Shown here piece after piece: positions 17,893 through 26,446 of a DNA stretch of 35,331 bases (within the stretch, counting starts at the first letter, position 1; each line of letters opens with the position of its first letter). The notes beneath the pieces were generated by a model. That model had not been told where the DNA came from. It made no database searches and saw nothing but the letters and a program-made list of their open reading frames with translations. The DNA is from Methanothrix sp. Lineage in GTDB: Archaea > Halobacteriota > Methanosarcinia > Methanotrichales > Methanotrichaceae. The translations under genes were made by a program, and so were the position numbers. The DNA is taken from NCBI GenBank assembly GCA_003857025.1, contig RPOO01000002.1:1-35331 (forward strand), in the 5' to 3' direction.

Positions 17893-20800
17893 GGCCCTGC
17901 CCCGTTGGCAGTTTGGGACTGCTCTTTTCGGTCAGTGATATCTTCTATGGCGAGGAGGATCAGTTGCTTGCGGGAACTTTCCTGCACAATTCGTCGTGCA
18001 TTGAGAAGCATTCTCCTCTTGCCTATGCCCGGAAACTCATGTTCCACCAGGAAGCTCTCGATCTGAGTGTTTTGAGGAAGGATATCTACCAGAAGCTGCC
18101 TCAGGGCAGGAGCGTTCCACTGTCCGCTCCCCAGATCATAAAGAATCTTTCCTTCGGTCTCCTCGGACGTCAAGTGGAATGTCCGATAAAATGATTGATT
18201 GGCAGAGAGAATTTTCATATCGCCGTTCAGCACCAGCAGAGGTTCACGAACCGTGCGAATGATGCCCTCTGCGTATTCGGTGCGCTCTGCCATGCTTTCC
18301 GCCATCCTTCTGAAATCGGTGATATTTGAGAAGGTCATCACAACGCCATCGATGACATTATCGACCGTTCGATAGGGAATGATGCGCATCATATACCAGT
18401 CCCCATCTTTGGTCTGCAGCTGAGACTCCTTGAACACGAGAGTCTGAAGTACCTCATTTACGTCTCTGGCAAGATCCTCTTGCCGAAGATTGGAGACGAT
18501 GTCTGTGAGAGGACGTCCAATATCGCCCTGAATCAGGCTGACGATCTTGGTTGCCTGCGAAGTAAAACGCCTGATCTTCAAGTCGTTGTCCAGAAATATG
18601 GTGGGAACTTGCATGCTGTTGAGGAGGTTTTTCATGTCATTGTTGACTTCCGAGAGCTGCTCATTCTTGGACTGCAGTTCGGCATTGAGAGTTGTCAGCT
18701 CCTCATTTAGGGATTGCATCTCCTCTTTGGAGGTAATCATCTCCTCGTTAGTGCTCTGCAGCTCCTCATTGGTAGATTGCAACTCCTCATTGGCGGATTT
18801 AAGCTCCTCCTGAGAGGTCTCCATCTCTTCGAGGACCGTCTGCAGGTGTTCCTTCGTGTACTGCAGTTCCTTCCCCAGCTCATCGTTCAAAGCCTTCATG
18901 CGGGAAGAGGACACCGATCTTCCCTTGGCGGGCATAACGTTTTCGCTTTGAGCTGCAACATCCTCAAACTGAACCATCATGAGCCCTCGCATGGCCTCCG
19001 GCTCGTTGAAGGGGCTGACGGTGAGGTTGACGATCTGTTCCAATCCGTTGGATTTGACCTTCAAGCCCTGCAAAGTTATCTTCGTCTTCTCGGTAATCGC
19101 TTTGCGAATGGCGATTCCAAGCTCTGCTTTCAAGCCCTCGCGGGCCATGGCGTAGATATTCATGTTCGCTTTTCCGACAGGCGGCTCCAGATACGTTCCC
19201 GTCCGCCGGGTGAAGTAAAGGATGTCCCCCTTTTCATTGATGAGCACGACCGGAGGAGCGATGGTCTGCAAAATGAGCGTCTGGGCAATCTCGGTGACGC
19301 TGGCACCGGAGAATTTTTGCGCACTGACAACGTCCTGGAGGCGGGCTCCGTAGGGCAGAGGCGACGTGGGAAATTCCACAAATGTTTTGCGGGCGATGGG
19401 AGCTTCCCTGCGCTCGAAGATCTTCCGCTTGTTGTCCAGGGGAAGGAAAAGGTCGTTGAAGCCTCCGATGGACTCGGAAGAGCCGAGGAAGAGAATGCCC
19501 CCCGGATCAAGAGAATAATGGAAGATGGGCATCAGCACTTTTTGCGTCTCGGAGTTCAAGTAAATGAGAAGGTTGCGGCAACTGAGCATATCCAGTCTGG
19601 TGAATGGCGGGTCCGTGAGAACGTTCTGCTGGGCAAAGACTATCATCTCCCGGATCTCGCTTCTGATGCGGTAGCCGCCGTTATCTTCTTTTATAAAAAA
19701 ACGCTGCAAACGCTCAGGCGACACATCCTGGGCAATGCTGAGAGGGTAATTTCCCTGGCGGGCGAAGTCAATGGCCTCTTTATCTATGTCCGTGGCATAG
19801 ATTTGGATCTTAAATTTACCCGCCAGCCCATGATCATCCAGGTATTCTCTGAGAAGAATGGCAATGGAGTATGCCTCCTCGCCGGTGGAGCAACCGACCA
19901 CCCAGATGCGCAAAGTGTCTCCGGTGTTCTTGCTCTCGAGCAACTTTGAGACGGCTTTATCCTTCAGGGCGACAAAAGAATCCTGTTCCCTGAAAAAGCT
20001 GGTAACGCCGATCAGGAACTCTTTGAAGAGCAAATCGATCTCATTTGAATTTTCCTGAAGATAGCGAAGGTACTGATTTATATTACTAATTTGATGAACG
20101 CTCATTCGCCTTTCTATACGGCGGTTGACGGTGTTCTTCTTGTAGAGGCTGAAATCATTTCCGGTTTGTGCCCGCAGAAGGGCGAATATCTTGTTCATTG
20201 CGCCGTTAACCTTCTTTTCCGCAGGAGGCTGTCCACTGGTTAAATTGAAAAAGTGATTCACATAGCTGAGCAGCTTTTCCGGCAGATCCTGCACAGGAGC
20301 GATAAAATCGGCAAGCTCGGTATTGATGGCGCTGTAGGGCATTCCGTTGTATTTCGCCGAGCTTGGTTCTTGCACCATCACCATGCCCATCCGCTCTTTG
20401 ATGGCCTTCAGGCCCAAAGAGCCGTCCGATCCCATTCCGGATAGGATGATCGCGATGCTCTTTTCTTTCTGATCATCGGCCAGATGCCTGAAGAAAAAAT
20501 CGATGGGTGTCCGAAATCCCCGGGGCATGGACGGCTCCAGCAACTGAAGGGCTCCATGCATGATGGACATGTCCTTGTTCGGAGGAATCACATAGACACA
20601 GTTCGGTTGAACTCTCGTTCCGTCTTTGGCTTGAACCACCTTCATGCTCGTGATGCGCCCAAGAAGTTCAGGCATGAGGCCCTTGTGAGTAGGATCGAGA
20701 TGGGTAACAAGTACAAAGGCCATTCCCGTGTCTGCGGGCATGTTTCGGAAGAATTGCTCAAAAGCTTCCAGAGAGCCGGCTGACCCGCCCATTCCTACAA

Positions 20801-20942
20801 CGTATCTGGGTTTCTTTTCGTAGCTTTTGATGGACGCACTATCTTTATGCAAAGAGTCTTTGTGCAGAGAATCGTTATGCGAAGAATCAGAGACGGTTTT
20901 GAGGGCGCTATTGATTTTCGAGTCTTTGGCATTTGGTTTCAT
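17889..20942 (-). CDS. CheB methylesterase - CheR methyltransferase - coiled coil - PAS fusion protein
   Basis: 1017 aa; CheB core without receiver (GMGGSAGSLEAFEQFFRNMP, LVTHLDPTHKGLMPELLGR, ILSGMGSDGSLGLKAIKE); CheR (RRIERRMSVHQI, GVTSFFREQDSF, VVGCSTGEEAYSIAILL, CRNLLIYLNSETQKVL); heptad coiled coil; PAS domains. Stop codon overlaps the next gene's ATG (ATGA). Confidence 0.95.
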   Translation of the reverse strand: MKPNAKDSKINSALKTVSDSSHNDSLHKDSLHKDSASIKSYEKKPRYVVGMGGSAGSLEAFEQFFRNMPADTGMAFVLVTHLDPTHKGLMPELLGRITSMKVVQAKDGTRVQPNCVYVIPPNKDMSIMHGALQLLEPSMPRGFRTPIDFFFRHLADDQKEKSIAIILSGMGSDGSLGLKAIKERMGMVMVQEPSSAKYNGMPYSAINTELADFIAPVQDLPEKLLSYVNHFFNLTSGQPPAEKKVNGAMNKIFALLRAQTGNDFSLYKKNTVNRRIERRMSVHQISNINQYLRYLQENSNEIDLLFKEFLIGVTSFFREQDSFVALKDKAVSKLLESKNTGDTLRIWVVGCSTGEEAYSIAILLREYLDDHGLAGKFKIQIYATDIDKEAIDFARQGNYPLSIAQDVSPERLQRFFIKEDNGGYRIRSEIREMIVFAQQNVLTDPPFTRLDMLSCRNLLIYLNSETQKVLMPIFHYSLDPGGILFLGSSESIGGFNDLFLPLDNKRKIFERREAPIARKTFVEFPTSPLPYGARLQDVVSAQKFSGASVTEIAQTLILQTIAPPVVLINEKGDILYFTRRTGTYLEPPVGKANMNIYAMAREGLKAELGIAIRKAITEKTKITLQGLKVKSNGLEQIVNLTVSPFNEPEAMRGLMMVQFEDVAAQSENVMPAKGRSVSSSRMKALNDELGKELQYTKEHLQTVLEEMETSQEELKSANEELQSTNEELQSTNEEMITSKEEMQSLNEELTTLNAELQSKNEQLSEVNNDMKNLLNSMQVPTIFLDNDLKIRRFTSQATKIVSLIQGDIGRPLTDIVSNLRQEDLARDVNEVLQTLVFKESQLQTKDGDWYMMRIIPYRTVDNVIDGVVMTFSNITDFRRMAESMAERTEYAEGIIRTVREPLLVLNGDMKILSANQSFYRTFHLTSEETEGKILYDLGSGQWNAPALRQLLVDILPQNTQIESFLVEHEFPGIGKRRMLLNARRIVQESSRKQLILLAIEDITDRKEQSQTANGAGP

Positions 20943-21457
20943 ATTTTATCCTCGCTTCGCGAAAGCAGGAGTCCGTCTTCGATGTCGGCTGAATATTTGG
21001 ATATGATATCATTAACGCTCGTGAAGCGATCGCAGGATGATACTTTATTCACTAGATTACGTCTGATACCGGGAACACGGCAAAAGAATTTTGCGAGCTT
21101 GCAAAAACGCACGGACACCATAGCGGTATACTAACTAGCTTATACTATGTATTAATTGCTATTACCAATACATGTGCCAATTTTTATAAGAATAGATATG
21201 TTTAAACGCAAGCGAAAATCCGAGATATAATAGTGATTCGCTATTTTGACTTGCATCCCAAATTCCCAAATAATCCCTCAAGCATATTGATTTTCATCCT
21301 TCGAGCACGGGCCCGGTCCAAAAGCTCATGAAGGCTTTATCATTTCGATTCACCCCGCGATGAATTTTTCGTATGAAAAGAATATATTAATATGAGAATA
21401 TTAATATGAGAAATATATTATAACATTAAAAGAATAATACAGAAATAGTGATCCATA

Positions 21458-21512
21458 GGGGGATGCAAGGCAGATCCCCGCCAATTCATTGGCAGGAGTG
21501 GTCGCGCCACTC
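21458..21512. other. cluster of three consecutive hairpins (candidate structured RNA or DNA element)
   Basis: GGGGAT-9nt-ATCCCC (21459-21479), GCCAA-TTCA-TTGGC (21480-21493), GAGTGG-TCGCG-CCACTC (21496-21512), read directly; intergenic. Confidence 0.5.
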
Positions 21513-21588
21513 AAATAGACCATGAGTTAATTATTCTTACATAGTCCTTGTCATCCTGCACTCGGAATTGATGCATCCCACCCGGGGC

Positions 21589-21888
21589 TCAGAAATTACG
21601 TTGGGGCCATAACGAGTAATGTGCACCGGGAAGCGGCGTTCCTATTCTCTTTTCATTTATGCCCAAGTTCACCGCCTCTTCCGTATAAGCCGACCTTATG
21701 CCTGCTTCTATGGCCTGCACCGTCGAAATATCCCAATCATAAAGACGTGCATCGTAGTACAGATTCAATAAAGCACCTTCTTCAGTACCGGCTTGCCCGA
21801 CAGTATCCAAAAAATCTTCAACATCTCTCCTGCTCACACCATTTTGTGACGCAAGATTCACGATCTCATTAAGAGACAACGAACGCAT
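21589..21888 (-). CDS. small hypothetical protein (99 aa)
   Basis: MRSLSLNEIVNLASQNGVSRRDVEDFLDTVGQAGTEEGALLNLYYDARLYDWDISTVQAIEAGIRSAYTEEAVNLGINEKRIGTPLPGAHYSLWPQRNF. ATG at 21888 is preceded by AGGGGGTTTAACAAA (RBS-like). The track start (21918) is 10 codons further upstream. Confidence 0.6.
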   Translation of the reverse strand: MRSLSLNEIVNLASQNGVSRRDVEDFLDTVGQAGTEEGALLNLYYDARLYDWDISTVQAIEAGIRSAYTEEAVNLGINEKRIGTPLPGAHYSLWPQRNF

Positions 21889-21901
21889 TTTGTTAAACCC
21901 C

Positions 21902-22081
21902 CTAAACAAACCGCTCAACCGTCTTGTACGCGGTACCGATCAAATTGCTCAAACACAGCCGATCCTTACACGGGAAATCCAAAGGTTGAATCATTTTGTC
22001 AACGTCATTGTTCTTCTTCGAGATCTTAGCCAAAAGATCTTGACCGAAGCATCTGACACCTTTCGACCTGATGCAACGCAT
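21902..22081 (-). CDS. possible 59-aa small ORF immediately upstream of the 99-aa ORF
   Basis: Manual translation: MRCIRSKGVRCFGQDLLAKISKKNNDVDKMIQPLDFPCKDRLCLSNLIGTAYKTVERFV*. Natural-looking composition; just under the apparent length cut-off of the ORF track; its stop overlaps the RBS-like motif of the downstream ORF. Confidence 0.35.
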   Translation of the reverse strand: MRCIRSKGVRCFGQDLLAKISKKNNDVDKMIQPLDFPCKDRLCLSNLIGTAYKTVERFV

Positions 22082-22482
22082 TTCCGGATGCTCGCTTATG
22101 TTTGCATCTCAGTAATTGACACATTTGCATAAGTTATTTATGGCACAGTTTGAGAATTATAGCTCAAAGTGTGAACTATTCGAAAATAATCCATGTGACG
22201 AATTTTCCTCTGGCCACGGCATCGAAGCCGACGAAGAGAAGAGATACGAGCCTGCAATAGAGCTGGTTAACGCTTCCAGCCTCTCATAAGCCTTTCTGCT
22301 CGGCTCTGCCACATCTCAAGAGCGATAAAACGGAAAACAAGAGTGGTAAAATGGAAAACAAGATCTATGGTACACAATCGCAGCAATTGAATATCGATAT
22401 CCTGAAGCTTTAAACAGATTTCAAAAGAGTGAGTGAGAAAAACGGTGCAGGCTAAAATAGCGCAGACGAACCGATGCAATAT

Positions 22483-24477
22483 CTATGCATTTTGGTGCTT
22501 GCCGAGCATTTCCGCCAGTTCTTCCATCTTAACGGGTTTGCTGATATAGTCATCCATGCCCGCTGCAAGGCATTGCTCCCGGTCGCCCTTGAGAGCATAT
22601 GCAGTAACGGCGATGATCTTCAATTTGCCGTCCCAACGCTGGCGGATCACTCGGGTGGCTTCCAGGCCGTCCATCTCAGGCATCCGAACATCCATTAGCA
22701 CCACATCAAAATGTTCGCTTTCCAGCGCCTGCAAAGCCTCTCGTCCGTTGGAAACGGCTTTCGCCGGATATCCCAGGCGCTTGAGCATCATGAGGATTAC
22801 CTTTTGGTTCGATAAATTGTCTTCCGCCAGGAGCACACGCATGCTGCCGGGCCTTGCGCTTTCCAGATGATTTGGCGTGCCGTAACTTGGAAGGATCGGC
22901 CCGGAAAATACCGACGAAATAGAATTGAACAGATCGGCCTGTCGAATGGGCTTGGCTAAAGTTGAGGCAAAAAGATCCGAGTCGATCCGCTGTCCGGCAA
23001 ACGTCATAGCCACAAGAGGCAAGCTCTTGTCGGCTTTTCTTATCTCCTTGGCTGCTGCTAAGCCAAGATTTTGAGATATGCCCGCATCTAATAGAGCAAT
23101 ATCAAACGGCTCAACAGCGTTGAGCAATCCGGATGCATCGCCGTTCCCGGCAGCGGCCACCGGGATCATGCCCCACTCTATTGCCTGGGCGGTCAGGAAA
23201 TCGCGAATGGTTTTGCTGCCGTCCAGGATGAGAATTCGCTTTCCGTCCAGAGGCAATTGCACTCCCGTCAGAGGTGAGATGTTGGGCACGTGCTTCGTCT
23301 TGATGGTGAAATGGATAGTGGACCCTTCGCCCATCTTGCTCTCCGCCCAAATTCTGCCGCTCATCAGCTCGACCAGTCCTTTGCTTTCGACAAGATCCCG
23401 GTAAATCTCTTTGCTCTTGTTTGCCGCCCTGGTCTTGACGGCGGAATCGAAGAGGTGATCAATCTCATCCGCAGGGATGCCGGGAGCTGTATCTTTGACC
23501 TGGAAATGAATCTCAAACAGAGGATCGGAACGAACTGATGAAACGAATAGCACGACCTCTCCTTTGCGAGTGTTATTTATGGCATGGTCCAGCAGGCTAA
23601 CCAGGATCTGTTTGAGCTTTTTCGGGTCGCCGATGATCACATTCGGCGAGATTTTATCCATGACGTATGCCAGATTCAGCCTCTTTGCCGCCGCTTTTTC
23701 GGCAAACGACTGCAACGCATCCTCGATAGAGCCGCGCAAGTTGAAGGTTTGAATCTCAAGGCCCGTATTCTCCCGCTCGATCTTCGAGAAGTCGAGGATA
23801 TCATTGACAACGGCCATCAGAGCATCGGCGGATATTCGGATGGTCTCCACGAAATCTTTCTGCTCCGGGGTGATATTGTCATTGAGGAGCAGGCTGGTCA
23901 TGCCGACTATCGCATTCATGGGCATGCGAATCTCATAGCTCATATCGGCCATCAGCTTCTTGTACGTTTTTAAGATTTCAATTACACTTTTTTCATCTTT
24001 TATGCGATATCTCTTTTGCCGTCCAACTTTTTCATGTGACAGCACATCGCGATCTTCCAAAATATTGATATATTTGGATGCAGTGGAAGGGCTCATGGAC
24101 AGCCGCTGTGCAATCTGGGAAAATGTGGAGCCGGGGGATTCTATCAGCACCAGAATTATGTCTCGAAAACGCTTCTGTTGAAGCAGTGGAGCCAATGCCT
24201 TTTCCTCGGGCTTGAGCTTGCCGGAGACAAAATATATCTTCAAATTGTTCTGCTTCTGGCTGACGATCAATCCGCTTTTCTCTAAATGATCAAGATGATA
24301 TCTCAATGTGCTCAGACGTATATCAAGCTCCCTTGCGATCTTCCTGAGATGAGAGCCGGGATAGCTCGATACGTAATCGAAGATCTGTTCCCGGTTCTCG
24401 GAAGCTGCATCGTCTTGCATATCGCATCGGTCTAATGCGCTCAAAGGATATCTATCTTCCTTTTCTAAATCAAGCAT
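22483..24477 (-). CDS. tandem winged-helix DNA-binding domain fused to degenerate HisKA/HATPase and two receivers
   Basis: Two HTH segments (HLRKIARELDIRLSTLRYHLDHLEKSGLI; TFSQIAQRLSMSPSTASKYINILEDRDVL) followed by MADMSYEIRMPMNAIVGMTSLL (H to Y), KLKQILVSLLDHAINNT, VKDTAPGIPADEI, no GGTGLGLAIS motif, then REC (FDIALLDAGISQNLG) and REC (FDVVLMDVRMPEMDG). Confidence 0.9.
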   Translation of the reverse strand: MLDLEKEDRYPLSALDRCDMQDDAASENREQIFDYVSSYPGSHLRKIARELDIRLSTLRYHLDHLEKSGLIVSQKQNNLKIYFVSGKLKPEEKALAPLLQQKRFRDIILVLIESPGSTFSQIAQRLSMSPSTASKYINILEDRDVLSHEKVGRQKRYRIKDEKSVIEILKTYKKLMADMSYEIRMPMNAIVGMTSLLLNDNITPEQKDFVETIRISADALMAVVNDILDFSKIERENTGLEIQTFNLRGSIEDALQSFAEKAAAKRLNLAYVMDKISPNVIIGDPKKLKQILVSLLDHAINNTRKGEVVLFVSSVRSDPLFEIHFQVKDTAPGIPADEIDHLFDSAVKTRAANKSKEIYRDLVESKGLVELMSGRIWAESKMGEGSTIHFTIKTKHVPNISPLTGVQLPLDGKRILILDGSKTIRDFLTAQAIEWGMIPVAAAGNGDASGLLNAVEPFDIALLDAGISQNLGLAAAKEIRKADKSLPLVAMTFAGQRIDSDLFASTLAKPIRQADLFNSISSVFSGPILPSYGTPNHLESARPGSMRVLLAEDNLSNQKVILMMLKRLGYPAKAVSNGREALQALESEHFDVVLMDVRMPEMDGLEATRVIRQRWDGKLKIIAVTAYALKGDREQCLAAGMDDYISKPVKMEELAEMLGKHQNA

Positions 24478-24810
24478 CCAATTAAAAAACCTTGATGGTG
24501 GACCGATGATCCGGCAAGCTATAATAGGAAAATGGTCCGTAAAATAATGGCGCAGATTAAATTATCTTTAAAAAAATAATTAAAAATGATTTTTGGATTA
24601 TGATGATTATGATTTTATTAATAAAGTTGAAAGAAGCGGATAATACCAGAAAATGTCGGCAAACTATTTCAGGATATTCAAAAAATCCTTAGGAACAACA
24701 TTTGGCGATTTTGTCACGGTGGTTTGTCTGCATGTTGTTTACGTTTTGTGCTATAATTCGTGATACGTGTCATAAAATCCATATACAAAACAATCCCATT
24801 AGTATTTAGC

Positions 24811-24860
24811 GGGAAACGGATAAAAGGTGCTGTCCCTCCTTCCTTTTCCAGCCGTTTCCC
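24811..24860. other. long inverted repeat / hairpin, 9-bp plus 6-bp stems
   Basis: GGGAAACGG-AT-AAAAGG-TGCTGTCCCTCCTT-CCTTTT-CCAG-CCGTTTCCC; both stems are perfect complements. Confidence 0.6.
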
Positions 24861-25111
24861 CAAGGCCTCCATAAAATTGGCTAAAGCGATGCTTGAATAA
24901 AAATTTGAAAAAAAGCGGCTTTCAGAAAAGTGTGCTGTGGGGATGATGAGATCAGTTCGTAGAGTTGATCAAGGAAGCGAGCTGAGATCCAATCGCAGAT
25001 CTTGCAGGGGCTGTTTTCCTGCTCCAAGGATTATGGACCGCAGAAGGATGGCCGGCATTGGATCTTTGCATTTTGTCCAAAATGTCAACTGTATAATTTT
25101 AGGGTAGGGTA

Positions 25112-25513
25112 GTGGGATTTAGAAAGAATGGTGATTCAAGTATGAGATCAAATGCCAAATCAAATACTAAGAAGAAGCCAAGCAAAGCAGCAGCTGCCGC
25201 GCAAGCCGTTAGCAATTCCGCGAGTGAATCGGACCAAAAAAAGCAGATTGTACCGAGCGAAAGGGCAAAACAAATACCTGCGATCAAGAATAAGCAGCAT
25301 GTGGATCTATCTATGGGAGTAATTGCGCCAGAATGCGATATGCAGGATGAGACGGATGCGGAAAGCTGCAATGGATTATATACATTAAGATATGATATTA
25401 ATGATCGAGGAATTGGAAAGATCCTTTTGCCTCCAAGTCTTTCCACGCTTCTGCAATCAGATCGCGTGGCCATCTCGCCCGCTGCGGGAGGGCTTTTCAT
25501 AAGATCACTTTAG
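25112..25513 (+). CDS. hypothetical protein with Lys/Ala-rich N-terminal tail
   Basis: MRSNAKSNTKKKPSKAAAAAQAVSNSAS...SCNGLYTLRYDINDRGIGKILLPPSLSTLLQSDRVAISPAAGGLFIRSL; start probably ATG at 25142. Confidence 0.55.
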   Translation: MGFRKNGDSSMRSNAKSNTKKKPSKAAAAAQAVSNSASESDQKKQIVPSERAKQIPAIKNKQHVDLSMGVIAPECDMQDETDAESCNGLYTLRYDINDRGIGKILLPPSLSTLLQSDRVAISPAAGGLFIRSL

Positions 25514-25878
25514 ATTTGAGTTTCATGCAAAAGAGCAGCTAACATGGTGGATTGGTATAAACACCAGTGCAGCAAATAGTCAGAATGATTCCAAAAGATG
25601 CATCGCTTGCGGCAGATTGGCCGATGCAGGGCCGTTCTGCCATTACTGCCAGGAAAATCGAGATGAGTTGCGATGCTGGCCCAAGTGATATGAGCCACAA
25701 AAAATGCAAAAAATAAAAAAGCAAGATGCCGCCTTGGGCTAGGCTCGACGGCAATTGATCAATCTCTGGCATGAAAATTCTGCCAGCAAAAAAATCCTGA
25801 CGAAATACCATACAAATGATAAGATCTAACCAGCATTGATGCCCGGATACGGAATCTTCGGAGCCTTGGGTTCTGCCA

Positions 25879-26337
25879 TTACCCCAGGCTCTCCACCAGC
25901 ACCTCTCCCTCTTCCGTAACAAAAATCTGGGCATCATGCTCTAATGACCTCTTTTTGAAGAGCCGGGGAGCTTTGCGCCGCAGCTGAACGATGATATCCA
26001 TAGATGTGACCGGCAGACGCAGCGACCTTTGATCCGCCGCCTCAAAAATCATCTTGGGCAGATCGAATACGTCTATCCCGGCCAATGCCCGCAGCGAAAT
26101 GGGCGCACGAATCATCATCCACTGCTGCAGCGTGCGCTCAGCCCTGGCGATGTTCTGGTGCGCCCGCTTCTCCAGGATGCTGATGTTGGAGCGAGTCGTG
26201 CCCATGAGTTCGGCTACATCCGCCTGAGAGAGACCTTGAAGACGCAGCTTCAATACCTTTAGCTGCCTCTCTGTTAATAGTGAATCCTCGCATTCATCTT
26301 TTGGCTCCGGAGCGTCATCGAATTCGTCGGCAGTCAT
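25879..26337 (-). CDS. Tfx family DNA-binding protein
   Basis: LLTERQLKVLKLRLQGLSQADVAELMGTTRSNISILEKRAHQNIARAERTLQQW plus C-terminal domain PISLRALAGIDVFDLPKMIFEAADQRSLRLPVTSMDII matches the archaeal Tfx architecture. Confidence 0.88.
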   Translation of the reverse strand: MTADEFDDAPEPKDECEDSLLTERQLKVLKLRLQGLSQADVAELMGTTRSNISILEKRAHQNIARAERTLQQWMMIRAPISLRALAGIDVFDLPKMIFEAADQRSLRLPVTSMDIIVQLRRKAPRLFKKRSLEHDAQIFVTEEGEVLVESLG

Positions 26338-26424
26338 GTTATGATTCCGTTAACGAACTATGAGGAGATAAATGCATCTTTTGGCAGCAGCCGCCCTGGA
26401 ATGCGCCTGAAAGAGCTTCGATTC

Positions 26425-26442
26425 AAAAACAGTCGGAACTGT
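26425..26442 (-). terminator. hairpin plus T-tract at the end of the tup operon
   Basis: Minus strand ACAGT-TCCG-ACTGT-TTTTG just past the tupC-like stop (26447). Confidence 0.5.
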
Positions 26443-26446
26443 AAAC

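Noticed and set aside
18714-19949. 411-aa plus-strand ORF
   Set aside because: Antisense to the CheB-CheR fusion; leucine/histidine-rich mirror of the heptad repeat; no domain support.
25539-25937. 132-aa minus-strand ORF with a hydrophobic stretch
   Set aside because: Overlaps the 3' end of the Tfx gene in another frame; amino-acid usage looks random; no convincing RBS.
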